From the NCBI GenBank assembly GCA_030849945.1, contig JAVDKK010000003.1, positions 310,001 through 374,000 on the forward strand: DNA of 64,000 nucleotides, read 5' to 3'. This DNA comes from Schauerella fraxinea. Its GTDB lineage: Bacteria > Pseudomonadota > Gammaproteobacteria > Burkholderiales > Burkholderiaceae_B. Shown here piece by piece: positions 36,681 to 47,626 of the stretch (position 1 is its first letter; every line of letters starts with the position of its first letter). The translations under genes were made by a program, and so were the position numbers. Under the pieces are notes generated by a model, which was not told the DNA's origin, did no database searches, and saw only the letters and a list, made by a program, of their open reading frames with translations.

Positions 36681-38210
36681 CTACGGGGCAGGGACGGTAA
36701 AGCGCCAGCCGTGGCGCGCCACATACGCGTCCAGCGTTGCCGCGTCGTAGCGCGGCATGGCCAGCGCAATGTGCCCATCGGGTCGCACCAGATACACCGC
36801 CTGTTCGCTCAATCCGGCATCTTCGGCCTGTGTACGCCACGTCACAGTGCGCACGGGGAGGGCGTCAGCGTGCGCACGCGCAACGAGCGCGGAATCGGGC
36901 GACCCACACACCACCCACTGCCAGCCGAGATAATTGAAGGCGGCTGCGATCGCGGGTTCATCGGGCACCCATGGCATGCGGTCGCCGCCCGCCGTGCGGC
37001 CAACGTGGCCGGCACTGATGGCGCTATGCCGGTACGCGATGCGGATCTGCGAAACGGTGCTGAACAAGGTTCGGCGGACGGCGGCGAAATCGGCCACGAG
37101 CGGCAGCACCTTGGGTACGACGCCGCGGCGCATGAGGCGGCTGAACCAGCCGCCACCGGCCATGGCACGAAAGGCGCGGTCGGTCGTGGCCACCAATTGG
37201 CGGGCGAAGCCGATGCGTTCGGTCTCGTAGGTCTCCAGCAACTTGGCGGGGGCGTGGCCCTGCACGACGGCAGCCAGCTTCCACGACAGATTCACGGCAT
37301 CGCCGATACCGGTGTTCATGCCTTGGCCTCCCGCAGGGCTGTGGATGTGTCCGGCGTCGCCGGCAAGGAAGCAACGCCCCTGGCTGAATCGATCCGCCAC
37401 GCGGTGATGCACGCGATAGCGCGAAAACCAATTGACGTGCTCGACGGTGATCCCGGCGAGGGCCTCGACGTCGCCGCGGATATCGTCGAAGGTCACGTCC
37501 TCGCGCTGGGCAAAGCGCTCGGGAATCAACCCGATCACGCGTTGCACGCCACGGCTGCGTACCGGCAGCACTAACGCGAGCGCTCGCTCGCCCAGATTGA
37601 TGTGCAGATCGTGATCGAAGCCGCCGGCCAGTTGCACATCGGCCACGTAAAACACTTGAGCGTAGGTGTCGCCCGGAAATTCGATGTTGAGCGCCTGGCG
37701 CACGGTGCTGTGCGCGCCGTCGCAGCCGCACACGTAGGCGGCCTCGATCACCGCCTCACCCGCAGCCGTTTGCACGGTTGCCGATGCGCCGTGCTCATCT
37801 TGCACGAGTGCGATGAGTTGGGTGTTCCATTGCACCGAGATCCCGCGCGCGGCCAGTTGCGCCACCAGATAGCGTTCGTGATCGTCTTGCGGAAAGGCGA
37901 GGATGTAAGGGTAGGGGCTCAAGCCGCCGCCCGCATCGTGCAAATCGATCCGATCGATGGCTTTGCCGCCGCTGCGAAAGTGAACGTGCTCGATCGGGAT
38001 GCCCTGTGCCGCCACCTCGGCGCCGAGACCCAATTGACGATAAAACTCAAGGGTGCGGGCTTGCACGATCATGGCCCGGGAGGCTTGACCGGGTCCGCTG
38101 CGGCGGTCGATCAGGGTGAACGGCACGCCATGTGCGGCAAGGCGCAATGCAAGCACAAGGCCTGTTGGGCCAGCGCCCACGATTAGTACCGGGATTGTGG
38201 AAGGGCTCAT
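36681..38210 (-). CDS. Class A FAD-dependent aromatic monooxygenase
   Basis: 509 residues. GAGPTG (12-17) is the dinucleotide-binding motif, CDGAHS (163-168) the DG motif shared by FAD and NAD(P)H, and GDAGHIHSPAGGQGMNTG (284-301) the GD motif that holds the FAD ribityl chain. The C-terminal thioredoxin-like domain (about 400-509) is that of phenol hydroxylase and MhpA-type enzymes. It should hydroxylate a phenolic or similar ring using NAD(P)H and O2. No ring-cleavage genes are adjacent. The substrate is therefore open. Confidence 0.88.
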   Translation of the reverse strand: MSPSTIPVLIVGAGPTGLVLALRLAAHGVPFTLIDRRSGPGQASRAMIVQARTLEFYRQLGLGAEVAAQGIPIEHVHFRSGGKAIDRIDLHDAGGGLSPYPYILAFPQDDHERYLVAQLAARGISVQWNTQLIALVQDEHGASATVQTAAGEAVIEAAYVCGCDGAHSTVRQALNIEFPGDTYAQVFYVADVQLAGGFDHDLHINLGERALALVLPVRSRGVQRVIGLIPERFAQREDVTFDDIRGDVEALAGITVEHVNWFSRYRVHHRVADRFSQGRCFLAGDAGHIHSPAGGQGMNTGIGDAVNLSWKLAAVVQGHAPAKLLETYETERIGFARQLVATTDRAFRAMAGGGWFSRLMRRGVVPKVLPLVADFAAVRRTLFSTVSQIRIAYRHSAISAGHVGRTAGGDRMPWVPDEPAIAAAFNYLGWQWVVCGSPDSALVARAHADALPVRTVTWRTQAEDAGLSEQAVYLVRPDGHIALAMPRYDAATLDAYVARHGWRFTVPAP

Positions 38211-38319
38211 GGCAGTGGGTCCTGTGGCGGCGTGAACCGCACCCGGTTCAAGTCTTGTGTGGATGCAATCGGGACGAATTTTTGCTGTGTCGCAACAACA
38301 ACAATTAATGTGACACTTA

Positions 38320-38425
38320 TGTAATCAGAAATTACAGCCGTATCGATATAAGTATTTGATACGAAAACAAAGCTGTCAAAAATTCTTCCTATTCGGGTTT
38401 CATTAAGACATATAAATATTTATAT
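38320..38425. promoter_or_regulatory. AT-rich control region of the porin gene with perfect dyads
   Basis: The roughly 300-base gap before the porin is strikingly AT-rich. It holds TGTAAT-CAGAA-ATTACA (38320-38336, perfect 6-5-6), GTATC with GATAC at 38340-38344 and 38358-38362, and a 16-base perfect palindrome ATATAAATATTTATAT (38410-38425). These look like operators or a curved-DNA region. The -10 and -35 are not resolved. Confidence 0.5.
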
Positions 38426-38508
38426 CGTTTCAATGCCGCTTGCGTCGCGCATATCTTCATATCACGAACCTTATTTCGTACCCTAAGGGGTCACATGCGG
38501 AGAGTGCT

Positions 38509-39624
38509 ATGCAGATGAAAAAAAGCGTGCTGTTGGGTGCGATGATCGCCGGTTTTGCTGGCGCGGCCTCGGCTGAGACACAAGTTACCCTTTACGGGCT
38601 GATCGATGAAGGGCTGATCTACCAAAGCAACAAGACGGGCGACCGCGACGCCAGCCGAGCCGACATCGGTGGCGGCAGCCAGTCGCGTATCGGCATCCAG
38701 GAAGGCCAGCAGAGCGGGTCGCGTTGGGGTTTGCGCGGCACCGAAGACTTGGGCGGCGGCACGATGGCTACCTTCGTGCTCGAAAGCGGCTTTACCGCCA
38801 ACGATGGCCGCAATGCGCAAAATCGTCTCTTCGGCCGTCAATCGACCGTTGGCTTGACGGGTGATTTCGGTACATTCGACATGGGCCGTCAGACCAACCT
38901 GGCCTCGCGCTACTTTGAAGGCGTCGATCCTTTCGCGCTTGATTTCTACCAAGCGAACATGGGCTCCGCATTCAGCGCGGCCAACACCGTCCGCTACGAC
39001 AACACGCTGATGTATCAAACGCCGACGTTCGGCGGGTTCACGTTCGGTGGTGGTTATTCGTTCAACTTTGACAGCGACTTGGGCGGAGATTTCCGCACGC
39101 AGGAGAACAACCGCGCCATTACCGCAGGTGCGATGTATCTCTCTGGTCCGCTGCAAGTGTCACTTTCCTACGATCAACAGAACCTCAAGCCGAACCAGCC
39201 GCGTCCAAAGTCAGCGATCCTCGGTGCGTCTTATAACTTCGAAATCGTTAAGCTTGGTCTGGCTTATGGCTACACCAAAGACGGCGTAATCAGCGGCCAG
39301 TTCCTCGGCCGTGGATCAGGTGCGCCCTCTGAAGATGGCTTCGGTCTGACCAACGGTTCGTTCACGTGGGATGGCCTGCGCATCAATTCGTACATGGTCG
39401 GTCTGACCGCACCGATTGGCGCGGTGTCGAGTTTATTCGGTTCGTGGCAGCGCGCCGACCCCAACAAGGGGCTGGATAAGACCGACATCTACAGCTTGGG
39501 CGTCAAGTACGACCTCTCCAAGCGCACGGATCTGTATGCATATGGTTCGTATGCTGACGGTTATGGCTTCGTCGACGGCAACAAGATCACGACGGTTGGC
39601 GCCGGTGTGCGCCACCGCTTCTAA
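38509..39624 (+). CDS. General porin, Gram-negative trimeric type
   Basis: 371 residues from the ATG at 38509 (RBS GGAGAG); Met at 38515 is the alternative. The signal peptide is KKSVLLGAMIAGFAGAASA, and the mature chain begins ETQVTLYGLIDEGLIYQSN, the usual betaproteobacterial porin start. It continues with SRWGLRGTEDLGGGTMATFVLESGF and ends in Phe (GAGVRHRF), as outer-membrane barrels do. It forms a diffusion pore in the outer membrane. The AT-rich upstream region suggests strong regulation. It ends in a UUCG-loop terminator. Confidence 0.95.
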   Translation: MQMKKSVLLGAMIAGFAGAASAETQVTLYGLIDEGLIYQSNKTGDRDASRADIGGGSQSRIGIQEGQQSGSRWGLRGTEDLGGGTMATFVLESGFTANDGRNAQNRLFGRQSTVGLTGDFGTFDMGRQTNLASRYFEGVDPFALDFYQANMGSAFSAANTVRYDNTLMYQTPTFGGFTFGGGYSFNFDSDLGGDFRTQENNRAITAGAMYLSGPLQVSLSYDQQNLKPNQPRPKSAILGASYNFEIVKLGLAYGYTKDGVISGQFLGRGSGAPSEDGFGLTNGSFTWDGLRINSYMVGLTAPIGAVSSLFGSWQRADPNKGLDKTDIYSLGVKYDLSKRTDLYAYGSYADGYGFVDGNKITTVGAGVRHRF

Positions 39625-39673
39625 GCGAGCACTAGGGAGCGCCCTTACCAGAGTCGGGGCGATCTTTTACTTT

Positions 39674-39699
39674 GACCACCCTTCGGGGTGGTCTTTTTT
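39674..39699 (+). terminator. Intrinsic terminator of the porin gene
   Basis: GACCACCC (39674-39681) pairs with GGGTGGTC (39686-39693) around a UUCG tetraloop closed by C-G, followed by six T. It is one of the strongest terminators in the window. Confidence 0.95.
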
Positions 39700-39781
39700 A
39701 TGCCCCGACGTGGGGCGTGAATGGAGCGCATGCCGCCGATTTTGGGTTTCGGACTAGTCCGATTGTCGATTTCGTTGTTAT

Positions 39782-39798
39782 TGCACTATATTAGTGCA
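39782..39798. promoter_or_regulatory. NtrC-like perfect dyad
   Basis: TGCACTA-TAT-TAGTGCA (39782-39798) is a perfect 7-3-7 dyad resembling the NtrC site consensus TGCACYA-N3-TRGTGCA. A half-site TTGGTGCA follows at 39859-39866. It is about 225 bases upstream of the DUF4212/symporter pair. I could not find a sigma-54 -24/-12 element between them. Confidence 0.45.
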
Positions 39799-39974
39799 GG
39801 AAATATCTAAATGAATGCGCCGAATTAGGGCATTCCCCTAGTGCCGGGTTCCCGTAATTGGTGCAGAATACGTTTCATGCAGGTGAGGAGACAAAGCCCT
39901 GCATGGGCAAATAGAACCGGCGGCACCGGTATATAAGAAAGATAGGCAGTACCGATAACAACAAAAATGCGCGA

Positions 39975-40000
39975 CGGCTGGCACCAGGCAGTGCCAGCCG
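39975..40000 (+). other. Strong hairpin before the symporter operon
   Basis: CGGCTGGCAC (39975-39984) and GTGCCAGCCG (39991-40000) form a perfect 10-bp stem around a six-base loop, 21 bases before the likely start of the DUF4212 gene. TTGTCG follows, so it is a weak terminator or a translational hairpin. It could hide or expose the start region. Confidence 0.5.
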
Positions 40001-40020
40001 TTGTCGCTTATAACGAGCCA

Positions 40021-40416
40021 ATGTATTCTGGCATGTCTCGCGACAAGCGCACCAGTTTGCCATTGCCTTCGCACATGCCACCGTCGCTTACTCCCCCCGA
40101 TCGTCACACGCCCAATATCAAGCGCGCATCACGCACGTCTTCGGTCATCGATGCCGATGGCGCGCCCCGTCGTTCTGCACGTTTCTGGTGCATAAACGCA
40201 ATACTCATTGCGACGCTGCTGTCGATCTGGGCGGCCGTGTCGTTCATACCGCCGTTTTTCGCGCGCGATTTCACGTTTAGTTTCTTTGGCTGGCCGTTTT
40301 CCTTCTGGATGACCGCTTATGGTGCACCGTTGACCTTTTTGGTGATCGTGGTGACTTACGCGGCCGTCATGAACCGAGTCGACGCCAGCGATCCTGCCGA
40401 TGATGAGCGGCCCTGA
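40021..40416 (+). CDS. DUF4212 small membrane subunit of a sodium:solute symporter
   Basis: 131 residues from the ATG at 40021; starts at 40033 or 40075 are also possible because no clear ribosome binding site decides. A 50-residue polar N-terminus is followed by two membrane spans (WCINAILIATLLSIWAAVSF, then FWMTAYGAPLTFLVIVVTYAAVM). The sequence around FFARDFTFSFFGWPFSFWM is the DUF4212 signature. This small protein always precedes a large symporter subunit of the VC_2705 type. The stop overlaps the symporter ATG by one base (TGATG). Confidence 0.85.
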   Translation: MYSGMSRDKRTSLPLPSHMPPSLTPPDRHTPNIKRASRTSSVIDADGAPRRSARFWCINAILIATLLSIWAAVSFIPPFFARDFTFSFFGWPFSFWMTAYGAPLTFLVIVVTYAAVMNRVDASDPADDERP

Positions 40417-42530
40417 TGCCGGTGCATCCCCACGATCCTGATCGCTTGCCCCTGCGCGTGCTGGTGGGTTACATCAGCTTTGCGGCGGCGTTCATCACGT
40501 TGATCGGTGGGCTCACCTGGCTTGAGACGCGCGGCATGCCGCGTCAGTGGATCGGCTACGTTTTTCTTGCCGTCACGGTGAGCCTCTACGCGGGGATCGG
40601 CATCCTGTGCAGGACGTCCGATCCGGCTGAATATTATGTGGCCGGCCGACGTGTGCCCGCGGTGTACAACGGCATGGCCACCGCCGCGGATTGGATGTCG
40701 GTGGCGTCATTCATCGGTATCGCAGGCACCTTGTACGTGTCAGGCTATGGCGGCTTGGCCTATATCGTGGGCTGGACCGGCGGTTATGTGCTGGTGGCCT
40801 TGCTGCTGGCGCCTTATCTGCGCAAATTTGGCCAATACACCATCCCCGATTTCCTGGGTGCGCGCTACGGCGGCCGCGGGCCGCGCCTGATGGGCGTGCT
40901 CTGCGCGGTGTTGTGTTCGTTTACCTACCTGGTGGCCCAGATCTACGGGGTGGGCATCATCACCTCACGCATGACCGGTATCTCCTTCGAGCTGGGCATC
41001 TTCATCGCCTTGGGCGGCATGCTGGTGTGTTCGTTTCTGGGCGGCATGCGCGCGGTGACGTGGACGCAGGTGGGGCAGTACATCATCATGGTCATCGCCT
41101 ACACCGTGCCGGTGGTGCTGCTGACCGTCAAGCATACCGGCCAGCCCGTGCCCCAAGCGCGCGTGGGCGCCGTGCTGGAGCAGGTGGTGCAGAAGGAAGC
41201 CTATCTGCTCAACGATCCCGCCGAGCAACAGGTGCGTGCCGTGTGGCTGGCCCGCGCGGACGACATGACCCGGCGCCTCGATGCGCTGCCGGCGTCTTTC
41301 ACACACGAAAAAGAGGCGCTGCGCACGCGGTTGGCGGACCTGAATACGGCGCAGGCGCCGCTGGTCGAGGTGCGGCTGGTGGAGCGGGAGCTGGCCAATT
41401 ACCCTGCCGACATTGCCGCTGCCCGCGACGCGTGGATTCGCGAACGCGACCGGTGCCTGGCGCGTGCCGAACCGGTCGTGCCGGCAGGCGAGCCGTATCC
41501 GGCCGCCGATCCACAGCAGCGCGACGCCATGCGAATCAATTTCCTCGCCTTGGTGGTGTGCCTGATGATGGGCACTGCCGGGATGCCGCATATTCTGGCG
41601 CGGTCGTATACCAGTGTCTCGGTGGCGGGGGCGCGGCGATCGGTGGGATGGGCGCTCTTCTTCATCTTGCTGCTGTATCTGTGCGCGCCGGCCTTGGCGA
41701 TCCTGGTCAAGCACGAGATCTATACCCAACTGATCGGGTTGCAATTCATCTCGTTGCCGGATTGGGTGGATGCCTGGAGCGCGCTCGATCCGCAGCTCTT
41801 GCAAGTGACCGATATCAATCGCGACGGCATCGTGCAACTGGGTGAAATCGAGATGTCGGGCGATATCGTCGCGCTGGCGATGCCGGAGATCGGTGGCCTG
41901 CCGTTTGCCATCTCCGCCTTGGTGGCCGCGGGTGCGCTGGCTGCGGCATTGTCCACGGCCGATGGGCTGCTGCTCACGCTGTCCAATGCCATGTCCCACG
42001 ATTTCGGTTATCGCATCGCGTCGCCGCGCATGCCAATGGCACGCCGCATCATGTTGTCCAAGGGACTTCTATTGCTGGTGGCGTTTACCGCGGCGTGGCT
42101 GGCTGCGGGCAAGCCGGGCGATATTCTGTTCATGGTGTCGGCCGCCTTCTCTTTTGCCGCATCCTCGTTTTTCCCTGCCCTGGTGATGGGTGTGTTTTGC
42201 AAACGCACCAACGGCTGGGGCGCCATCGCCGGCATGATCAGCGGGTTGCTGGTCACGGCAAGCTATATGGTGTTTACGCACCCCGGGTTGCGCGAGTGGG
42301 CGTTTTCGGTGCCCCAATCCGATCCGGTGTCGTTGTGGTGCGGCATACAGCCGATCGCAGCCGGCGTGTTTGGTGCGCCGATCGCGTTCATCGTGATGGT
42401 GGCGGTGTCGTGGCTCACGCCAAGACCGGATGCCGGTACGCTGGCATTGGTGGATTATGTGCGCAGCGCCGGTGCCCGCATGCCGCGCGAGATTGCGGCC
42501 GACGACGGATCAGTGCCCGGCCGCTTTTGA
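40416..42530 (+). CDS. Sodium:solute symporter large subunit, VC_2705-like, with soluble insert and EF-hand-like loop
   Basis: 704 residues, longer than ordinary SSS carriers (about 500). The SSS core is clear: TSDPAEYYVAGRRVPAVYNGMATAADWMS near 67, then YSGYGG-type SGYGGLAYIVGWTGGYVL. Between spans, residues about 240-370 form a charged, mostly helical soluble insert rich in Arg, Glu and Ala. A second insert holds DINRDGIVQLGE at 466-477, an EF-hand calcium loop with the 1, 3, 5 and 12 ligands. With the DUF4212 partner it forms a sodium-driven uptake system, in relatives linked to small carboxylates; the substrate here is unknown. Confidence 0.88.
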   Translation: MPVHPHDPDRLPLRVLVGYISFAAAFITLIGGLTWLETRGMPRQWIGYVFLAVTVSLYAGIGILCRTSDPAEYYVAGRRVPAVYNGMATAADWMSVASFIGIAGTLYVSGYGGLAYIVGWTGGYVLVALLLAPYLRKFGQYTIPDFLGARYGGRGPRLMGVLCAVLCSFTYLVAQIYGVGIITSRMTGISFELGIFIALGGMLVCSFLGGMRAVTWTQVGQYIIMVIAYTVPVVLLTVKHTGQPVPQARVGAVLEQVVQKEAYLLNDPAEQQVRAVWLARADDMTRRLDALPASFTHEKEALRTRLADLNTAQAPLVEVRLVERELANYPADIAAARDAWIRERDRCLARAEPVVPAGEPYPAADPQQRDAMRINFLALVVCLMMGTAGMPHILARSYTSVSVAGARRSVGWALFFILLLYLCAPALAILVKHEIYTQLIGLQFISLPDWVDAWSALDPQLLQVTDINRDGIVQLGEIEMSGDIVALAMPEIGGLPFAISALVAAGALAAALSTADGLLLTLSNAMSHDFGYRIASPRMPMARRIMLSKGLLLLVAFTAAWLAAGKPGDILFMVSAAFSFAASSFFPALVMGVFCKRTNGWGAIAGMISGLLVTASYMVFTHPGLREWAFSVPQSDPVSLWCGIQPIAAGVFGAPIAFIVMVAVSWLTPRPDAGTLALVDYVRSAGARMPREIAADDGSVPGRF

Positions 42531-42845
42531 GAAAACGTTGATCACGATCACACCGGCCACGATCAGGGCCATGCCGATCAACGCAGCCGTATCGGGGATC
42601 TGCTTGAATAAAAAGATACCCACGATGGTGATGGCAACAATGCCCACGCCTGACCAGATCGCGTAGGCCACACCCACCGGCAAGGTGCGCAACGTGACGG
42701 CCAGAAAGTAGAACGAGACAGCGTAGCCGACGACCGTCAGCGCACTGGCCGGCAGCCGCGAAAATCCATCCGACGCCTTGAGCGCCGACGTCGCCACGAT
42801 TTCGGCGGCGATGGCGATGCCCAGCGTGACCCAATGTGAAGCCAT
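42510..42845 (-). CDS. Small multidrug resistance (SMR/EmrE-type) efflux protein
   Basis: 111 residues with four spans. Glu14 in the first (IAAEIVATSALKASDGF) is the proton- and cation-binding residue, and the third span has VAYAIWSGVGIVAITIVG, the signature of the EmrE/QacE branch rather than SugE. It exports lipophilic cations with proton exchange. Its last 21 bases overlap the end of the convergent symporter gene. It runs in the same direction as the Smr-domain gene at 42852, six bases upstream, so the two are probably co-transcribed. Confidence 0.92.
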   Translation of the reverse strand: MASHWVTLGIAIAAEIVATSALKASDGFSRLPASALTVVGYAVSFYFLAVTLRTLPVGVAYAIWSGVGIVAITIVGIFLFKQIPDTAALIGMALIVAGVIVINVFSKAAGH

Positions 42846-42851
42846 CGCGTG

Positions 42852-44505
<1,654 letters not shown>

Positions 44506-44533
44506 TCAGTCATTGGGGTAACACCCAATTATA

Positions 44534-46906
44534 ATGAGCCGCATGCCCCGTATCTCTACAGCCTCGCCGCGCGCCTCGCGCAACACCCGTAACGGGCCCA
44601 CGCCCCTCCAGACCCGGCTCTCCTCGCTGATGCGAGAAGCGCGCTGGATTCTCTTCGCCGCGCTCGCCGTTTGGCTCGCGCTCGTGCTGGCCACCTGGAG
44701 CGAGCACGATCCCGGTTGGTCCCACTCCGTGGCCGGCGACACGATCTACAACCGTGGCGGCACGATCGGCGCCTACCTGTCCGATATCCTCTTCTACCTC
44801 TTCGGCTTTTCCGCCTGGTGGTGGGTGGTGTTGCTGCTGCATCGCGTGCGCGCCGGTTATCGCCGCCTGGCCAGCCATCTGAAAGTCACCAATGGCCGCG
44901 AACCCGAGCCGCTGGCGCGCGTGCACTGGGAGCAGGGCATCGGTTTTCTGCTGTTGCTCACCGGCTCCGTAGGCCTGGAAGCCTTGCGTCTCTATAGCTG
45001 GGGCATGCAATTGCCCGGTGCAGCCGATGGCGGCAGCGGCGCAGGCGGCGTGATCGGTCGCACGCTTTCCGAGGCGCTGACCCGTGGCGTCGGGTTCACC
45101 GGCGCCACGATGGCGCTGCTGGTGATGCTGGCGGTGGGTCTGTCGCTCTTCTTTTCGTTTTCGTGGCTGCACTTGGCCGAACGCGTGGGCGCCTCGATCG
45201 AGGGGCTGTTTACGCGTACCCGCAATTCGTACACGGCCCGGGCCGATCGCAAGGTGGGCGAAGTGGCCAAGGCCGTGCGCACCGAGCAGGTGGCCACCAA
45301 GCAGGAAAAACTCGTGCACGAGCAACCGGTGCGCATCGAGCCTGCCGTGGTTACCGTGCCGCGTTCGGATCGTGCCGAGCGTGAAAAGCAGCAAACCCTG
45401 TTTACCCCGCCGGTGGGCGAGGGCGATCTGCCGGCGCTCGGCCTGCTGGATCCGCCCGCGCCAGCGGTTGAAACCGTCTCCGCCGAAACCATCGAATTCA
45501 CCTCGCGCTTGATCGAGAAAAAATTGGCCGACTTCGGCGTCTCGGTCATCGTGGTCGCCGCGCAGGCCGGCCCGGTCATTACGCGTTACGAAATCGAACC
45601 CGCCACGGGCGTGAAGGGCAGCCAGGTCGTCAATCTGGCCAAGGATCTGGCCCGGGCGCTCAGCCTGGTCAGCATTCGTGTGGTTGAAACGATCCCGGGC
45701 AAGAACCTGATGGGCCTGGAATTGCCCAATCCGCGTCGTCAGATGGTCAAGCTGTCCGAGATCCTGGGGTCGCAAACCTATCACGCGCCGTCCTCGGTGC
45801 TGACGATGGCGCTGGGCAAGGACATCGCCGGTAATCCGGTCGTGGCCGATCTGGCCAAGATGCCGCACGTGCTGGTGGCCGGTACGACCGGCTCGGGCAA
45901 GTCGGTGGGGATCAACGCCATGATCCTCTCGCTTCTGTATAAAGCCGACGCCAGTCACACGCGCTTGATCCTGATCGACCCCAAGATGCTCGAAATGAGC
46001 GTCTACGAAGGCATCCCGCACCTGTTGGCACCCGTCGTGACTGATATGCGTCATGCAGCCAACGCGCTCAACTGGTGCGTGGGCGAGATGGAAAAACGCT
46101 ATCGCCTGATGAGCAAGATGGGGGTGCGTAACCTGGCGGGCTATAACGCCAAGATTCGCGACGCCATCAAACGCGAAGAGCCGATTCCCAATCCGTTTTC
46201 GCTCACCCCCGATGCGCCGGAACCGCTGCAGCCGTTGCCCATGATCGTGGTCGTGATCGACGAGCTTGCCGACCTGATGATGGTGGTGGGCAAGAAGATC
46301 GAAGAATTGATCGCGCGACTGGCGCAAAAGGCGCGGGCCTCGGGGATTCACCTCGTACTCGCCACCCAACGACCCAGCGTGGACGTGATCACCGGCCTGA
46401 TCAAGGCCAACATTCCCACCCGCATCGCGTTCCAGGTGTCGTCCAAGATCGACTCGCGCACGATTCTCGATCAGATGGGTGCTGAAACGTTGCTGGGTCA
46501 GGGCGATATGCTCTACATGCCACCCGGCACCGGGCTGCCGGTGCGCGTGCACGGCGCGTTCGTGTCGGACGAGGAAGTGCACCGGGTGGTCAATCACCTC
46601 AAGCAGCAAGGCGAACCCAACTACATCGAAGGCCTGCTCGAGGGCGGCGTCGAAGGGGATGCCGGCGATGGCGCGGGCGGCGGCGCGGGGTCTTCGGACG
46701 TCGAGTCCGATCCTATGTACGATCAGGCCTGCGAGGTGGTGCTGAAGAATAAGCGTGCGTCGATTTCGCTGGTGCAACGACACCTGCGCATCGGCTACAA
46801 CCGCGCTGCGCGTCTGCTCGAGCAAATGGAGCAGGCGGGCATGGTGTCCCCCATGCAATCCAATGGCAACCGAGAAATTCTGGTTCCAACCAGAGAGGAA
46901 GCATGA
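44534..46906 (+). CDS. ftsK: DNA translocase FtsK
   Basis: 790 residues. The N-terminus has four membrane spans (about 35-55, 75-95, 115-135, 160-195) that anchor it at the septum. A linker of about 100 residues, far shorter than in E. coli, follows. The motor has Walker [14 protein letters not shown] near 452, Walker [15 protein letters not shown] near 574 and the C-terminal gamma winged helix ([39 protein letters not shown]) that reads KOPS sites. It pumps the chromosome through the closing septum and activates XerCD. The stop overlaps the lolA start by four bases. Confidence 0.96.
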   Translation: MSRMPRISTASPRASRNTRNGPTPLQTRLSSLMREARWILFAALAVWLALVLATWSEHDPGWSHSVAGDTIYNRGGTIGAYLSDILFYLFGFSAWWWVVLLLHRVRAGYRRLASHLKVTNGREPEPLARVHWEQGIGFLLLLTGSVGLEALRLYSWGMQLPGAADGGSGAGGVIGRTLSEALTRGVGFTGATMALLVMLAVGLSLFFSFSWLHLAERVGASIEGLFTRTRNSYTARADRKVGEVAKAVRTEQVATKQEKLVHEQPVRIEPAVVTVPRSDRAEREKQQTLFTPPVGEGDLPALGLLDPPAPAVETVSAETIEFTSRLIEKKLADFGVSVIVVAAQAGPVITRYEIEPATGVKGSQVVNLAKDLARALSLVSIRVVETIPGKNLMGLELPNPRRQMVKLSEILGSQTYHAPSSVLTMALGKDIAGNPVVADLAKMPHVLVAGTTGSGKSVGINAMILSLLYKADASHTRLILIDPKMLEMSVYEGIPHLLAPVVTDMRHAANALNWCVGEMEKRYRLMSKMGVRNLAGYNAKIRDAIKREEPIPNPFSLTPDAPEPLQPLPMIVVVIDELADLMMVVGKKIEELIARLAQKARASGIHLVLATQRPSVDVITGLIKANIPTRIAFQVSSKIDSRTILDQMGAETLLGQGDMLYMPPGTGLPVRVHGAFVSDEEVHRVVNHLKQQGEPNYIEGLLEGGVEGDAGDGAGGGAGSSDVESDPMYDQACEVVLKNKRASISLVQRHLRIGYNRAARLLEQMEQAGMVSPMQSNGNREILVPTREEA

Positions 46907-47541
46907 TGAGCCGTACCTTTACCAAAATGATTGCCGTGGCGGCGCTGGGCTTGTGCCCGCTGTTGGGCCACGCGCAAAGCGCGCCGAGCGCGCAAGATCA
47001 ACTCAAGGCGTTCGTAAAGAACGTGACCGGTGCCACCGGATCGTTCCGCCAGTCCACCACGACCACGCAAGGGCGCGCACAAACGCCCCAAAGCGGCGCG
47101 TTTTCGTTTTCGCGTCCGGGTAAATTCAAGTGGGCCGTAAAAACGCCTTATGAACAAGTGATCGTGTCCGACGGCAAACAGGTCTATCAATACGACCCCG
47201 ATCTGGCGCAGGTCACGCAGCGGCAAGTCGATCAGGCCATCGGCACATCGCCCGCCGCGATTCTGTTCGGCTCGGGCTCGTTGGACGCGTCGTTCAACGT
47301 AACCAGCCTGCCGGCCAAGGATGGCCTGGCCTGGTTGCGCGCCAAACCGCGCAATGCCGACGCCGGATTCTCGCAAGTGGATATCGGCTTTGCCAATAAT
47401 CAGCCGGCGCGAATCGAGCTGCTGGATACGTTTGGCCAAACCACGCGTGTGGAGTTGTCGGGCTGGAAACCCAATCCGTCATTGCCCGCATCCGAATTTC
47501 AGTTCACCGCGCCCGCCGGTGTGGACGTCGTGAAGATGTAA
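46903..47541 (+). CDS. lolA: Outer-membrane lipoprotein carrier protein LolA
   Basis: 212 residues, with ribosome binding site AGAGAGGAAGC. A signal peptide ([24 protein letters not shown]) is followed by the half-barrel pattern of Lol[20 protein letters not shown] near 31, [41 protein letters not shown] near 67-107. LolA shuttles lipoproteins from the LolCDE ABC transporter to the outer membrane. It starts inside the ftsK stop codon (ATGA) and is translationally coupled to it. The 85-base gap that follows is GC-rich and holds a GCCTGGCCAGGC palindrome at 47561-47572. Confidence 0.94.
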   Translation: MMSRTFTKMIAVAALGLCPLLGHAQSAPSAQDQLKAFVKNVTGATGSFRQSTTTTQGRAQTPQSGAFSFSRPGKFKWAVKTPYEQVIVSDGKQVYQYDPDLAQVTQRQVDQAIGTSPAAILFGSGSLDASFNVTSLPAKDGLAWLRAKPRNADAGFSQVDIGFANNQPARIELLDTFGQTTRVELSGWKPNPSLPASEFQFTAPAGVDVVKM

Positions 47542-47626
47542 ATCGGGTGGGCCGGTCCATGCCTGGCCAGGCCCCATCCGTCCCGATCAGGCCCGATCAC
47601 GTTTGCTCAGCCCCGATCGAGTTCGG

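Noticed and set aside
39800..40020. Sigma-54 promoter downstream of the NtrC-like dyad
   Set aside because: No GG-N10-GC pair in TGGCAC-N5-TTGC context was found; the TGGCAC at 39980 belongs to a hairpin.
44530..44545. TATAAT overlapping the ftsK start, suggesting a leaderless transcript
   Set aside because: No acceptable -35 lies 16-18 bases upstream, so the word is probably chance.
44510..46858. 782-codon open frame antisense to ftsK
   Set aside because: It is a shadow of ftsK; long antisense frames are expected at this GC content, and its translation is rich in His and Arg with no domain.
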